From the NCBI RefSeq assembly GCF_003332825.1, contig NZ_QIRF01000004.1, forward strand, positions 276,016-340,015: a stretch of DNA of 64,000 nt. Direction: 5' to 3'. Below the pieces are notes generated by a model. That model was not told the origin of the DNA. It made no database searches and saw only the letters and a program-made list of their open reading frames with translations. Of the stretch, positions 26,549 to 35,040 are shown piece after piece. Positions within the stretch are counted from its first letter, which is position 1. Each line of letters starts with the position of its first letter. The DNA is from Dyella sp. C9 (lineage in GTDB: Bacteria > Pseudomonadota > Gammaproteobacteria > Xanthomonadales > Rhodanobacteraceae). A program made the position numbers and the translations under genes.

Positions 26549-27754
26549 ATGAATATTCCGGGCCATCCCCTGCCTGCGGAGGCCATGCGCCACCGCGCCG
26601 GGCGCTACATGGCGCAACCTGCCGGGTACCGCGCTTTTTATCCCGCGCCCTTGCCGCCACAGCCGTCGCTGCAACTGGAGGGCGAACTACAGGGGTTGTT
26701 GTCGCAAGCCGACCGCGCGCTCGGGCGGCTCGATGGCTCGATCCAAATCCTGCCCAATCCCGACCTGTTTGTTTTCATGTACGTACGCAAGGAGGCGGTG
26801 CTGTCCAGCCAGATCGAAGGAACGCAGAGTTCGCTGCAGGACCTGCTCGCCGCCGAGGCGCATATCTTGGCGCCGGATCGCCCGCGCGATGTCGATGAGG
26901 TGGTCAACTACGTCAACGCCATGAACTACGGTTTGGCCCGGCTGGAAGAGCTTCCCGTATCGGTGCGCCTGATCCGCGAAATTCACGAGCGGTTGCTCCA
27001 GGGCGTTCGAGGCATGCGGCTGACGCCAGGCGAATTGCGCCGTTCACAAAACTGGATCGGGCACGCCGGTTGCTCGTTGAACGAAGCGAGCTTCGTGCCG
27101 CCACCTCCACACGAAGTACCGGTCGCACTCGGCGCGCTGGAAACCTTTTTGCATGCCGACAGCGAGTTGCCCCAGCTCGTTCAAGTCGGTCTGGCCCACG
27201 CGCAGTTCGAAACCATTCACCCATTCCTCGATGGCAACGGGCGCGTTGGCCGGTTGCTCATCACTTTTCTGCTTTGTCAGCGCGAAATTCTTGGCAAGCC
27301 GGTGCTCTATCTTTCGCACTTCTTCAAGCAGCATCGCGCCGAGTATTACGAACGCCTCCAGGCCGTGCGGGACAGTGGCGACTGGGAAGGCTGGCTGGCG
27401 TTCTTCCTGCGTGGCGTGGCCAGCGTCAGCCGCGAAGCGACTGAAACCGCCCGCCGCATCCTGGCCTTGCGCGAAGATCACCGAGCCAAGGTCACCGCAG
27501 GCCTTGGTCGCGCTGCCGGCAACGGACACAAATTGCTTGAACATCTATATCAGCGTCCTATCGTTTCCGTGGCCGATGTGCAGCTGCTGACCACCACGAC
27601 ATATACCGCGGCCAACAACCTGGTTTCACGTTTGGTTGCCTTGGGCATACTTGAGGAAGCTACCGGCTATCGCCGTAACCGGCTGTTCCGCTACCAGGCG
27701 TACATCGAATTGTTCGGTGAGTCCGGTGAGGCCACGGAGGAAGCTCCGGGCTAA
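26549..27754 (+). CDS. Fic family protein (class II, N-terminal inhibitory motif) with C-terminal winged helix
   Basis: 401-residue Fic (AMPylase-type) protein. An N-terminal Fic_N region carries VLSSQIEGTQSS, the [S/T]xxxE[G/N]-type inhibitory motif, so this is a class II, self-inhibited Fic. The catalytic loop is HPFLDGNGRVGRLL with the essential His and the anion-binding Asn-Gly-Arg. The C terminus (VSVADVQLLTTTTYTAANNL then VSRLVALGILEE) is a winged helix. It transfers AMP (or another NMP) to a target hydroxyl; the target is unknown. A GTG at 26516 could extend it by 11 residues but lies inside a regulatory repeat. Somewhat lower GC and no operon partner suggest an acquired gene. Confidence 0.9.
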   Translation: MNIPGHPLPAEAMRHRAGRYMAQPAGYRAFYPAPLPPQPSLQLEGELQGLLSQADRALGRLDGSIQILPNPDLFVFMYVRKEAVLSSQIEGTQSSLQDLLAAEAHILAPDRPRDVDEVVNYVNAMNYGLARLEELPVSVRLIREIHERLLQGVRGMRLTPGELRRSQNWIGHAGCSLNEASFVPPPPHEVPVALGALETFLHADSELPQLVQVGLAHAQFETIHPFLDGNGRVGRLLITFLLCQREILGKPVLYLSHFFKQHRAEYYERLQAVRDSGDWEGWLAFFLRGVASVSREATETARRILALREDHRAKVTAGLGRAAGNGHKLLEHLYQRPIVSVADVQLLTTTTYTAANNLVSRLVALGILEEATGYRRNRLFRYQAYIELFGESGEATEEAPG

Positions 27755-27872
27755 TCGGGGCCCTGAAGTCCTGTACGGGGACTTCGGGCGGTGCGGGCAC
27801 TCGCGGTGATGATATTCATCCGTGGTACGGCGTTAAGCTGGCCAGCGGTGATCCCGTCGAGGAGACACGCGC

Positions 27873-28277
27873 ATGGTTACCCGAACGGCATCCTGTGGTT
27901 GCGGCCAGCTGAGCATCCGCGTGCACGGCGAACCGCTGGGCGTGGGCGTCTGCCATTGCCTGGCCTGCCAGCAACGCACCGGCAGTGTGTTCGCGGCGCT
28001 GGCGAGTTTCCGCGCGCCCTACGAGGTGACCGGCACGGCCACCGAATACGTGCGCACCGGCGACCAGGGCTCACGGTTTCGCTTCCGCTTCTGTCCGGTC
28101 TGCGGCACGTCGCTGTTCCACACCGAGGAAGGGCGCGACGGATCGGTCAGCGTGGCGGTGGGCGGGTTCGCCGATCCGCAGTTTCCGCCGCCGCAGGATT
28201 CGGTCTACGACTGCCGTCGCCACGCCTGGGTGCAATTGCCGGACGGCATGGCGGTGTACGAGAAGGATCCGCGCTGA
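27873..28277 (+). CDS. GFA-family zinc-binding protein
   Basis: 134-residue protein of the GFA (glutathione-dependent formaldehyde-activating enzyme/CENP-V) fold. Zinc ligands are visible in ASCGCGQLSI, CHCLACQQRTGSVFAALASF and FCPVCGTSLFH. Although named for S-hydroxymethylglutathione synthesis, most such proteins have no proven activity. The start ATG at 27873 has GAGGAGA upstream. It is alone on the plus strand and converges with an MFS gene (17 bp between stops). Confidence 0.88.
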   Translation: MVTRTASCGCGQLSIRVHGEPLGVGVCHCLACQQRTGSVFAALASFRAPYEVTGTATEYVRTGDQGSRFRFRFCPVCGTSLFHTEEGRDGSVSVAVGGFADPQFPPPQDSVYDCRRHAWVQLPDGMAVYEKDPR

Positions 28278-28294
28278 CGCGCTGGGCCGATGGA

Positions 28295-29530
28295 TCACGC
28301 CATCGGCGCGGGCGTGGCGCGATGCACCTGCTTGCGCAGGGCGAGCACGCCGACGATGGCCGCGGCAAAACCCGCGGCGGCACCCACGCCCAGCGACCAG
28401 CGTGGCCCTGCATGGTTGGCCACCCAACCCACGATGGGCGCACCGATCGGCGTGCCGCCCAGTGCGATGCCCAGGCGCAGCGCCATCACGCGGCCGCGCA
28501 TCGCCGGCTCCGTGGTGAGCTGCATCAGGCTGTTGGTGGTGTTGGTGAGTACCAGCGCGGAGACGCCGATGATCACCAGCGTCACGGCGAACCAGCCGTA
28601 GCCGGTGGCGAACGCGGCCAGCGTGCAGCCCAGGCCGAATACCGCCGAGCCCAGCAGCAGCGATTCGAAGCGCGGGCGATCCTGGCTGGCCGCAAGCAGG
28701 GCGCCGACGATGGTGCCGATGGCCATGATCGAGGAGAGCAGGCCGTAGCCGCGCGCGTCGGTATGGAACACCGACACCGCCATGGTCGAGATGAAGATGG
28801 GAAAGTTGAGCCCGAAGGTGCCGATCAGGAACAGCATCACCAGCATCGCCTTGAGGTCGGGGCGCGCCCAGGTGTAGCGGAATCCCTCCAGCAGGCTGCC
28901 TTTGCCGCGCGAGGCGCGGGCGCGGCCATGCAGGGCCGAGGTGCGCAGGAAGGCCAGCGACAGCAACACCGCGCCGAACGAAAGCCCGTTCACCAGGAAC
29001 GCCCAGCCGGTGCCGATGGAGGCGATCATCAGTCCGGCGATGCCGGGACCGATCATGCGCGCGGCATTGAACGAGGTGGAGTTGAGCGCCACCGCGTTGG
29101 CCAGATACGCGTCGCCCACCAGTTCGGCCACGAAGGTCTGGCGCACGGGCCCGTCGAAGGCCGCCACGCTGCCGGACAGGAAGGCGAACACGTACACCTG
29201 CCACAGCTGCACCGCGCCGGTGATGGTCAGCACGCCGAGCACGGCCGCGAGCACGCCCAGGCCCGCCTGCGTGGCCATCAGCAGGCGGCGCTGGTTGAAG
29301 TGGTCGGCGGCAAAGCCCGTCCATGGCAGGAACAGCAGCTGCGGCGCGAACTGCAGCGCCATCACCAGGCCAACCGCCGAAGCATCGTGGTGGGTGAGCT
29401 GGGTAAGCACCAGCCAGTACTGCGCCGTGCGCTGCACCCAGGTGCCGATGTTGGAGACCAGGGCACCGACGGCCCAGATCCGGTAGTTGGCGCTGCCCAA
29501 CGCCCGGAACATGCCGGTGAAGCGCATCAT
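28295..29530 (-). CDS. MFS transporter (EntS/MFS_3-like)
   Basis: 411-residue major-facilitator exporter with about 12 helices, of the enterobactin-exporter-like MFS_3 group. Signatures: FRALGSANYRIWAVGALVSN, the N-terminal QLLFLPWTGFAADHFNQRRL and ALNSTSFNAARMIGPGIAGL. The substrate is unknown. It is the last gene of a minus-strand set MarR - isochorismatase - small membrane protein - MFS, and its ATG overlaps the preceding stop by 4 bases. A role in export of a compound sensed by the MarR regulator is plausible (inference). Confidence 0.88.
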   Translation of the reverse strand: MMRFTGMFRALGSANYRIWAVGALVSNIGTWVQRTAQYWLVLTQLTHHDASAVGLVMALQFAPQLLFLPWTGFAADHFNQRRLLMATQAGLGVLAAVLGVLTITGAVQLWQVYVFAFLSGSVAAFDGPVRQTFVAELVGDAYLANAVALNSTSFNAARMIGPGIAGLMIASIGTGWAFLVNGLSFGAVLLSLAFLRTSALHGRARASRGKGSLLEGFRYTWARPDLKAMLVMLFLIGTFGLNFPIFISTMAVSVFHTDARGYGLLSSIMAIGTIVGALLAASQDRPRFESLLLGSAVFGLGCTLAAFATGYGWFAVTLVIIGVSALVLTNTTNSLMQLTTEPAMRGRVMALRLGIALGGTPIGAPIVGWVANHAGPRWSLGVGAAAGFAAAIVGVLALRKQVHRATPAPMA

Positions 29531-29850
29531 GCCGGGTCGGTCTGGCGCCCTTCGAACACCTGGCCGAAATGGTGCGCAAGGTACAGCGCGCAGAGCAGGG
29601 CGCCCACCCCCAGTGCGATGACGCTGGACGCGTCATGCCACTGGAAATTACCCACGCGCACGGTCAGCAGGTAGGCGAAGACCAGGTTGGCAAACGCCCA
29701 CAGCACGTTGACCGTGGGCGAGGAAGGGCCGCGCCCGCGCGGCTTGGCGAATGGCGAAGGGAATGATCGCCCCATCATCCCGCTGAGCAGGTGCGGCCAT
29801 GCATTGGCGAGAAAGAAGCCGCCGAAGAAATACGCGACGAGGGTGCCCAT
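29527..29850 (-). CDS. Small membrane protein of unknown function
   Basis: 107 residues with three hydrophobic segments: VAYFFGGFFLANAWPHLLSG (N-terminal), VNVLWAFANLVFAYLL and ASSVIALGVGALLCALYLAH. I do not recognise the family. Its ATG (29850) is one base beyond the isochorismatase stop, and its stop overlaps the MFS start by 4 bases, so it is fully embedded in the operon. It may be a transporter accessory protein. Confidence 0.75.
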   Translation of the reverse strand: MGTLVAYFFGGFFLANAWPHLLSGMMGRSFPSPFAKPRGRGPSSPTVNVLWAFANLVFAYLLTVRVGNFQWHDASSVIALGVGALLCALYLAHHFGQVFEGRQTDPA

Positions 29851-29851
29851 C

Positions 29852-30415
29852 TCAGGATGTCCTTGCCGGCAGCAGTAGGAGGATCGCCTGGGTGGTGCCG
29901 GTCTCGCCAAGGCGGGGAAACACGTGCGCGATGCTGTAGTCGTGCGCTTCGGGCCGCACGTCGCTCATCGCGTCGATGGCCAGCGTTACGTTGAAGCCGA
30001 GCTCATAGGCCTGCCGCGCCGTCGATTCCACTCCGGTGCCGGTGGCGACGCCGGTCACCACCACCTGGGTGACGCCGCGTGACTTGAGGCGGGTTTCCAG
30101 GTCGGTGCTGGCGAATGCGCCCCAGGTGGTCTTGGTCACCACGACGTCGCCGGGCTGGCGGTTGAGTTCGGGTAACAGGTCCGTCCAGTCCTCGCCCTGC
30201 GGCAGCGAGGGGCGAGGCCGTTCGGTGCGACCGGGCGCCGTGCCGGACACATTCACCAGCACCACCGGCAGACCACGCGCGCGGAACGCTTCGATCAGCG
30301 CCACGGAGTTGGCGACGACAGCATCGAAGGGATGCATGAAGGGCGCACCGGCGAGACCTTTCTGCAGGTCGACGACGATCAGGGCGGTGTGTGGGTCGAG
30401 CGTGGTGACAGCCAC
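29852..30415 (-). CDS. Isochorismatase-fold hydrolase lacking the usual nucleophilic cysteine
   Basis: 187-residue isochorismatase-like protein. The N-terminal catalytic Asp is in TALIVVDLQKGLAG and a Lys in VVVTKTTWGAFAST. In cysteine hydrolases of this fold the Cys lies in the segment that here reads VVTGVATGTGVESTARQAYE, with Gly in its place. It may therefore be an isochorismatase/PhzD-type enzyme that works without Cys, or act on another substrate. GTG start at 30415 with GGGAG upstream. It lies between the MarR gene (59 bp upstream) and the membrane-protein gene. Confidence 0.85.
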   Translation of the reverse strand: MAVTTLDPHTALIVVDLQKGLAGAPFMHPFDAVVANSVALIEAFRARGLPVVLVNVSGTAPGRTERPRPSLPQGEDWTDLLPELNRQPGDVVVTKTTWGAFASTDLETRLKSRGVTQVVVTGVATGTGVESTARQAYELGFNVTLAIDAMSDVRPEAHDYSIAHVFPRLGETGTTQAILLLLPARTS

Positions 30416-30474
30416 TGGAGATCTCCCGGTTGGAGTGAGTCGGGCCGGCCCTGGCCATCGGTGATGCCAAGCCT

Positions 30475-30915
30475 TCAGTCGTCGACGAGGCGCCGGAGCA
30501 GGGCCACCGCGTCGGCCAGCTGTTGCTGCTCCTGGTCGGTAAGGCGCGCCTGCAGCGTGCGCAGCAGCCAGTCCTGGCGTGCGGCGCGGCCGTCGCGGAT
30601 CCACTGGTGGTATGTCGGGGTGGGCGAATACAGCGTCTGCCGGCCGTCGCTGGGATCGGCTGCGCCACGCACCAGGCCGGCGGCCTCCAATGGCGCGATC
30701 ACTGCGCCCATCGACTGCGGGCGCATGCCTTCGGCGCGCGCCAGGCCCGACACCGTGGCCGGCCCCTCCTTTTCCAGTCGAAGCAGCACGGACACCTGCG
30801 ATGGACTGAAGTCGCTGCCCCCGGTCTGTTCGCGCAGGCGGCGCCGCAGCTTGCCGATCAGGGCGCGCAGGTCGGCGGCGAGGGCGTCGGCATCGGCAGG
30901 GCGGGGCTCGTTCAT
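30475..30915 (-). CDS. MarR-family transcriptional regulator
   Basis: 146-residue winged-helix dimer. The DNA-binding part has SPSQVSVLLRLEKEGPATVS, the recognition helix region EGMRPQSMGAVIAPLEAAGL and the wing DPSDGRQTLYSPTP. It is typically a repressor released by small phenolic or other ligands. First gene of the MarR-isochorismatase-membrane protein-MFS operon. A perfect inverted repeat 20 bases upstream of its ATG is the probable autoregulatory operator. It is divergent from a LysR gene. Confidence 0.92.
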   Translation of the reverse strand: MNEPRPADADALAADLRALIGKLRRRLREQTGGSDFSPSQVSVLLRLEKEGPATVSGLARAEGMRPQSMGAVIAPLEAAGLVRGAADPSDGRQTLYSPTPTYHQWIRDGRAARQDWLLRTLQARLTDQEQQQLADAVALLRRLVDD

Positions 30916-30934
30916 GGCGCGAGGTTAGCAGAAG

Positions 30935-30962
30935 TGAAGTTTAACTGCGAAGGTAAACTTCA
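30935..30962. promoter_or_regulatory. MarR operator: perfect 9-bp inverted repeat
   Basis: TGAAGTTTA-N10-TAAACTTCA in the MarR/LysR divergent region. The size and symmetry fit a MarR dimer site. It is AT-rich in a GC-rich setting and overlaps the likely promoter. Confidence 0.75.
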
Positions 30963-31049
30963 TAGATGATCGCCGCGATACGGCCGGGCCGGCCTCCATA
31001 CATGCTGTAGTCGTATACTTATCAACATCCCATAACTATTTTGAATGCG

Positions 31050-31997
31050 ATGGATGTCCGTCAGCTGAGGGCGTTCCTGACCGTCGCCACCACCGGCAGC
31101 GTGACCAAGGCCGCGACCCTGATCGACCAGGCCCAACCGGCCGTCTCCCGGCAGATTCGCCTGCTGGAGGAAGAGGTTGGCCAGGCGCTGTTCGTGCGCA
31201 CGCGCTGGGGCGTGGAACTCACCGAGGCCGGACAGACCCTGCTCGGCTACGCGCGGCGCGCCCTCGAGCAGTTGGACCGCGCACGCGAAGCGCTGGCGGC
31301 AGACGAGGACACCCTGGCCGGCGTGGTCACCGTGGGTCTGCCGCCGAGCACGATCGAACGGCTGGCGGCCCTGCTCACCCTCAAGGTGCGCGCCCGTCAT
31401 CCCGGCATCGTCCTGCGTTTCGTCAGCGGCTATTCCGGACGACTCGAGCAGTGGCTGCAGTCGGGTGAACTGGACGTGGCGCTGGTGCAGCACGCCATGC
31501 GTCCGCTGGAGAGTGGCGCCCAGCCGTTGCTGGAGGAACCGCTGTGGGCGGTGGGGCCGGCGAGTGCCGGGCTGTCGCCGACGCAACCCATCGATGCGCA
31601 GGCGTTCCTTGGCCATCCGCTGGTGTTGCCCAGCGCGGCGCACGTCATTCGCGCGCGGATGGAAGAACTGGCCGCGCAGCAGCAGTGTCCGCTGAATGTC
31701 GTTGCCGAAGCCGATGCCATGGCCGTGCAGAAATCGCTGGCCCATGCCGGCGTCGGCTTCACCGTGCTGCCGGCGTCGGTGGTGCAGGACGAGCTGCAAC
31801 GCGGATGGCTGAGTGCCACGCCGTTTGCAGGCGAAGGCCTCAAGCGCACGCTCGGCATCGCCACCTCGCCCACGCAACCACCCGGCAAGGCGGCGCGCCA
31901 CGTGGCGACGGCACTGTCCGCGTGCGTCGCCTCGCTGGTGGCGCAGGGGCAGTGGCCCGGTGCACGTTGGCTGGGTGAGGAAGGCATGCCGTCGTGA
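31050..31997 (+). CDS. LysR-family regulator of the adjacent FUSC exporter
   Basis: 315 residues. Winged helix MDVRQLRAFLTVATTGSVTK then QAQPAVSRQIRLLEEEVGQA, and the LysR substrate domain (LAGVVTVGLPPSTIERLAAL; AHAGVGFTVLPASVV). It resembles the NAC/CynR branch. The ATG at 31050 is preferred over the TTG nine bases upstream. Its stop overlaps the GTG start of the FUSC gene (GTGA), so regulator and transporter form one operon. It probably responds to an aromatic acid (inference from the partner). Confidence 0.9.
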   Translation: MDVRQLRAFLTVATTGSVTKAATLIDQAQPAVSRQIRLLEEEVGQALFVRTRWGVELTEAGQTLLGYARRALEQLDRAREALAADEDTLAGVVTVGLPPSTIERLAALLTLKVRARHPGIVLRFVSGYSGRLEQWLQSGELDVALVQHAMRPLESGAQPLLEEPLWAVGPASAGLSPTQPIDAQAFLGHPLVLPSAAHVIRARMEELAAQQQCPLNVVAEADAMAVQKSLAHAGVGFTVLPASVVQDELQRGWLSATPFAGEGLKRTLGIATSPTQPPGKAARHVATALSACVASLVAQGQWPGARWLGEEGMPS

Positions 31998-33127
31998 GCA
32001 TCGATACCGGTGGCATCCGGCGCTGGGCCAACGACCTGCAGCGTATCGGCCGCGAACTCTGGCGCGACCTGAAGACGCTGTTGCGTCCCGGCCCGCGCCT
32101 GGTCGACCAGATCGAGGCGGTCGCTTCGGTGCTGCTGGCGATCCTGCTGGCGCAGCTGGCCGGTGCGCGCAATGTCGGCTGGGCAGCCTTCAGCGGTTAC
32201 ATGGTGATCCGCTCGCATCTGTCCACGAGCATGCAACGCGCCGCGCTGCGCGTACTGGGCACGCTGGTCGGCGCGTTGGCGGGCTACGCCATGGCCATCC
32301 ATGTCGCCGGGCATCCGGTGTGGACCAGCATGGCGCTGGGCCTGGTGGTGACCGGCACCATGTACATGGTGCTGGTGAGCCGCCGAACCTACGCGTGGCT
32401 GTTCACCGGGCTCACCTTCCTGATGATCGTGGCCGATACGCTCGGCGCACAGGAACTGCCGCCGCGCGCATACGCGATCTCGCGTGTGGTGGAAATCCTG
32501 GTGGGTACCGGGGCCAGCCTGCTGGTGAGTCTTGTTTCGTCGTGCACGCTGCGCCGCTGGGTGCCGGGCCAGTTGCCCAAGCCCGCCACGTCGTATCGCG
32601 GGTGGCACGGCGCGGCCGCCTGGCATGCGCTGCAGGCCGGCGTCGCCGCGATGTTGATTCCCTGCTTTGCCCACTGGATCGCCATGCCCACGCTCACCCA
32701 GGCCGGCGTGACGGTCATGGCGGTGATGGCCGTGCCGCTGGCCAGCGTGGAGGCGCCGGGCAACATGGTGTCCACGCGCATGGTGCATCGCTTCCTCGGC
32801 TGCAGCCTCGGCGGCCTGCTGGCGATGGGCATCCTGCTGGTGTGCCATCACGACCCCGTGCTGATCACGCTGGGCCTGTGCGCAGGCGTGGCGATCGGCC
32901 GCCATATCGAGAATGGCGCGCACAAGCTGGGCTATGTCGGCGTGCAGTTCGCGCTGGCCTTCCTGGTGGTGCTGGTGCCGGACCATTACGCCAATGCCAG
33001 CATCCAGCCGGGCCTGGAGCGGCTGGCCGGCATCATGCTGGGCTTCGTGCTGTTGCTGCTTGCGCGCGCGGTGTTCATGGCCGGGCGCACGCAGCTTCCC
33101 AGGCTGCTCGGGCGAGGTTCGTCCTGA
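31994..33127 (+). CDS. FUSC-family membrane protein (AaeB-like aromatic acid exporter)
   Basis: 377 residues, two sets of hydrophobic helices (for example VASVLLAILLAQLAGARNVG near the N terminus and GFVLLLLARAVFMAGR near the C terminus). Fusaric-acid-resistance/AaeB type motifs: AAFSGYMVIRSHLSTSMQRA followed by ALRVLGTLVGALAGY, and again MVHRFLGCSLGGLLA. Usually such proteins work with an MFP and an outer-membrane factor, but neither lies here. GTG start, overlapping the LysR stop. Converges with the old-yellow-enzyme gene. Confidence 0.85.
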   Translation: MSIDTGGIRRWANDLQRIGRELWRDLKTLLRPGPRLVDQIEAVASVLLAILLAQLAGARNVGWAAFSGYMVIRSHLSTSMQRAALRVLGTLVGALAGYAMAIHVAGHPVWTSMALGLVVTGTMYMVLVSRRTYAWLFTGLTFLMIVADTLGAQELPPRAYAISRVVEILVGTGASLLVSLVSSCTLRRWVPGQLPKPATSYRGWHGAAAWHALQAGVAAMLIPCFAHWIAMPTLTQAGVTVMAVMAVPLASVEAPGNMVSTRMVHRFLGCSLGGLLAMGILLVCHHDPVLITLGLCAGVAIGRHIENGAHKLGYVGVQFALAFLVVLVPDHYANASIQPGLERLAGIMLGFVLLLLARAVFMAGRTQLPRLLGRGSS

Positions 33128-33142
33128 CCGCCTGGCGGGGCT

Positions 33143-34246
33143 TCAGAGCTCCGCCATGTGATAGCGCTCCAGCCAGTAGGCGTATTGCGCCGGCAGGATC
33201 CACGACGGGCGATCGATCTTCAGGTATTGCGCGGCGCGATAGGGATAGTGCGGATCGGCGAGATGGGCGCGGCCGATCATGACCAGATCCATCTGCTGCT
33301 GCGCAATCACCCGCTCGGCGACGCGCGGCGCATCGACACCCCATGACGAGGCCACCGGCAACTGCGCCTCGTTGCGCACACGCTCGGACACCGGCGCAAG
33401 GAAGGCGGGACCCCACGGTATGTGGGCATCGGGAATGGAAAAGCCCACGCTGACATTGAGCAGGTCCAGCCCGCCTTCGCGAAAATGCCGGGTCAGCTCG
33501 ATCGATTCGGCCAAGGTCTCCTCGTCGCGGCCGTCGTACTCGATCACGCCAAAGCGCGCGGTGAGCGGCAGGCGTTCGGGCCACACGGCGCGCACGGCGG
33601 CCAGTGTCTCCAGCAGGAACCGGCTGCGGCCGGCGAGATCGCCGCCGTACTGGTCGTCGCGTGCGTTGGAGTGCACCGAGAAGAAGCTCTGCGCGAGATA
33701 GCCGTGTGCGAAATGCAGCTCCAGCCATTCGAAGCCCGCATCGCGGGCGCGCATGGCGGCGGCCACGAAATCGGCTTTCACCCGGGCGATGTCGTCCAGC
33801 GTCATCGCCCTGGGCACGCGCGGCAGGTTGGCACCGAACGCAATGGCCGACGGTGCGATCGGCTGCCATCCGCGCGGATCACCCGCGGGAATATGGTCGT
33901 CGCCTTCCCACGGACGATTGGCGCTGGCCTTGCGTCCCGCGTGCGCAATCTGGATCCCCGCCACCGCGCCGGCGGCCTTGATCGACGCGGCAATGCGCGC
34001 CATGCCCTCCGCCTGCGCGTCGTTCCACAGGCCGGTACAGGCCGGCGTGATGCGGCCCTCCGGCGAAACCGCTGTCGCCTCCACGATCACGAGCCCCGCG
34101 CCGCCGCGCGCCATGCCGGGGTAATGCGCCCAGTGCCAGCTGTTGGTGACGCCTTCGTCGGCGCTGTACTGGCACATGGGAGGCACCGCGATGCGGTTGC
34201 GCAGGGTGACGTCTTTCAATCGAAACGGGCTGAAGAGGGCGGACAC
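33143..34246 (-). CDS. Old yellow enzyme family NADH:flavin oxidoreductase (YqjM/XenA-like)
   Basis: 367-residue FMN TIM barrel that reduces activated alkenes. It is of the YqjM class: start SALFSPFRLKDVTLRNRIAV, FMN/substrate residues in PPMCQYSADEG (with the class-typical Cys), QIAHAGRKASANRPW, LHFAHGYLAQSFFSVHSNAR, and the phosphate-binding end VMIGRAHLADPHYP. The start is GTG at 34246 with GGAGC upstream. Third gene after SRPBCC and DJ-1/PfpI genes on the same strand. The set may handle electrophile (for example quinone or enal) stress under a divergent LysR regulator. Confidence 0.93.
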   Translation of the reverse strand: MSALFSPFRLKDVTLRNRIAVPPMCQYSADEGVTNSWHWAHYPGMARGGAGLVIVEATAVSPEGRITPACTGLWNDAQAEGMARIAASIKAAGAVAGIQIAHAGRKASANRPWEGDDHIPAGDPRGWQPIAPSAIAFGANLPRVPRAMTLDDIARVKADFVAAAMRARDAGFEWLELHFAHGYLAQSFFSVHSNARDDQYGGDLAGRSRFLLETLAAVRAVWPERLPLTARFGVIEYDGRDEETLAESIELTRHFREGGLDLLNVSVGFSIPDAHIPWGPAFLAPVSERVRNEAQLPVASSWGVDAPRVAERVIAQQQMDLVMIGRAHLADPHYPYRAAQYLKIDRPSWILPAQYAYWLERYHMAEL

Positions 34247-34280
34247 GGAAAGCTCCGGATAGTCGTGGAAAGAGGTGAAT

Positions 34281-34982
34281 TCAGTGCTTGCCGTTCACGG
34301 CCTGCAGCACGAGCCTGGCGACTTCCTCCGAGGAGGCCGGGTTCTGCCCAGTGACCAGGCGGCCATCGCGTACCGCGTGCGGCTGGAAGTCCGGGCCTTT
34401 CTCATAGCGCGCGCCAAGTTCACGCAGGCGCGTCTCCAGCAGGAACGGCACCACGGCGGTAAGCCCGGCCGCTTCTTCCTCGCGGTTGGTGAACGCGCTG
34501 ACACGGCGTCCCTTCACCAGCGGCGCGCCATCGCTGTCCTTGGCATTCACCAGCCCGGCCGGACCATGGCAGACCGCGGAGACCACCTTGCCTTCCTTCC
34601 ACGCCGCCGAGAGCAATTCGGCGAGTCGGGCGCTGCCGGGAAGATCCCACATCGTGCCGTGGCCGCCGGGAAGAAAGATGGCGTCGTACGGCTCGGCCGA
34701 TACCTCGTCGATCTTGTGCGAGGCCTCGATCTTCCTCATCGCGGCGGCGTCCTTGCGGAAGCGATCCACGCTGGGCGTGTTCTCGCCCTCGGCGGAAAGC
34801 GAGCGCGGGTCGATCGGAATCCTGCCGCCGGCGATCGATGCGATATCGACGTCGGCGCCGGCGTCGATGAAGGCGTAGTAGGGCGTGGCGAGTTCCTCGA
34901 ACCACACGCCGGTGGCATGGCCGGTGTTGCCCATCGATGCGTGCGAGGTGAGGATCATCAGGATCTTGGTGGCGTGGCTCAT
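34281..34982 (-). CDS. DJ-1/PfpI-superfamily protein (Hsp31-like glyoxalase/chaperone type)
   Basis: 233 residues. Nucleophile elbow VVSAVCHGPAGLVNAKD with the reactive Cys and adjacent His, acidic partner in FLPGGHGTMWDLPGS, and the N-terminal TSHASMGNTGHATGVWFEEL typical of the Hsp31/HchA-like subgroup. Members act as glutathione-independent glyoxalases or protein repair enzymes. It is cytoplasmic, in the middle of the SRPBCC - DJ-1 - old-yellow-enzyme set (58 and 34 bp gaps). Confidence 0.92.
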   Translation of the reverse strand: MSHATKILMILTSHASMGNTGHATGVWFEELATPYYAFIDAGADVDIASIAGGRIPIDPRSLSAEGENTPSVDRFRKDAAAMRKIEASHKIDEVSAEPYDAIFLPGGHGTMWDLPGSARLAELLSAAWKEGKVVSAVCHGPAGLVNAKDSDGAPLVKGRRVSAFTNREEEAAGLTAVVPFLLETRLRELGARYEKGPDFQPHAVRDGRLVTGQNPASSEEVARLVLQAVNGKH

Positions 34983-35040
34983 GGGGAACTTCGCTCCGTG
35001 GGGAAGGGGAGTACGTTGCGCGCGTGACCGATGGCAGGCA

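Noticed and set aside
27791..29674. Long open frame of 627 codons on the plus strand across the GFA and MFS genes
   Set aside because: It is the shadow of high-GC genes: rich in His/Gln/Arg, without domains, and overlaps the well-supported GFA and MFS genes.
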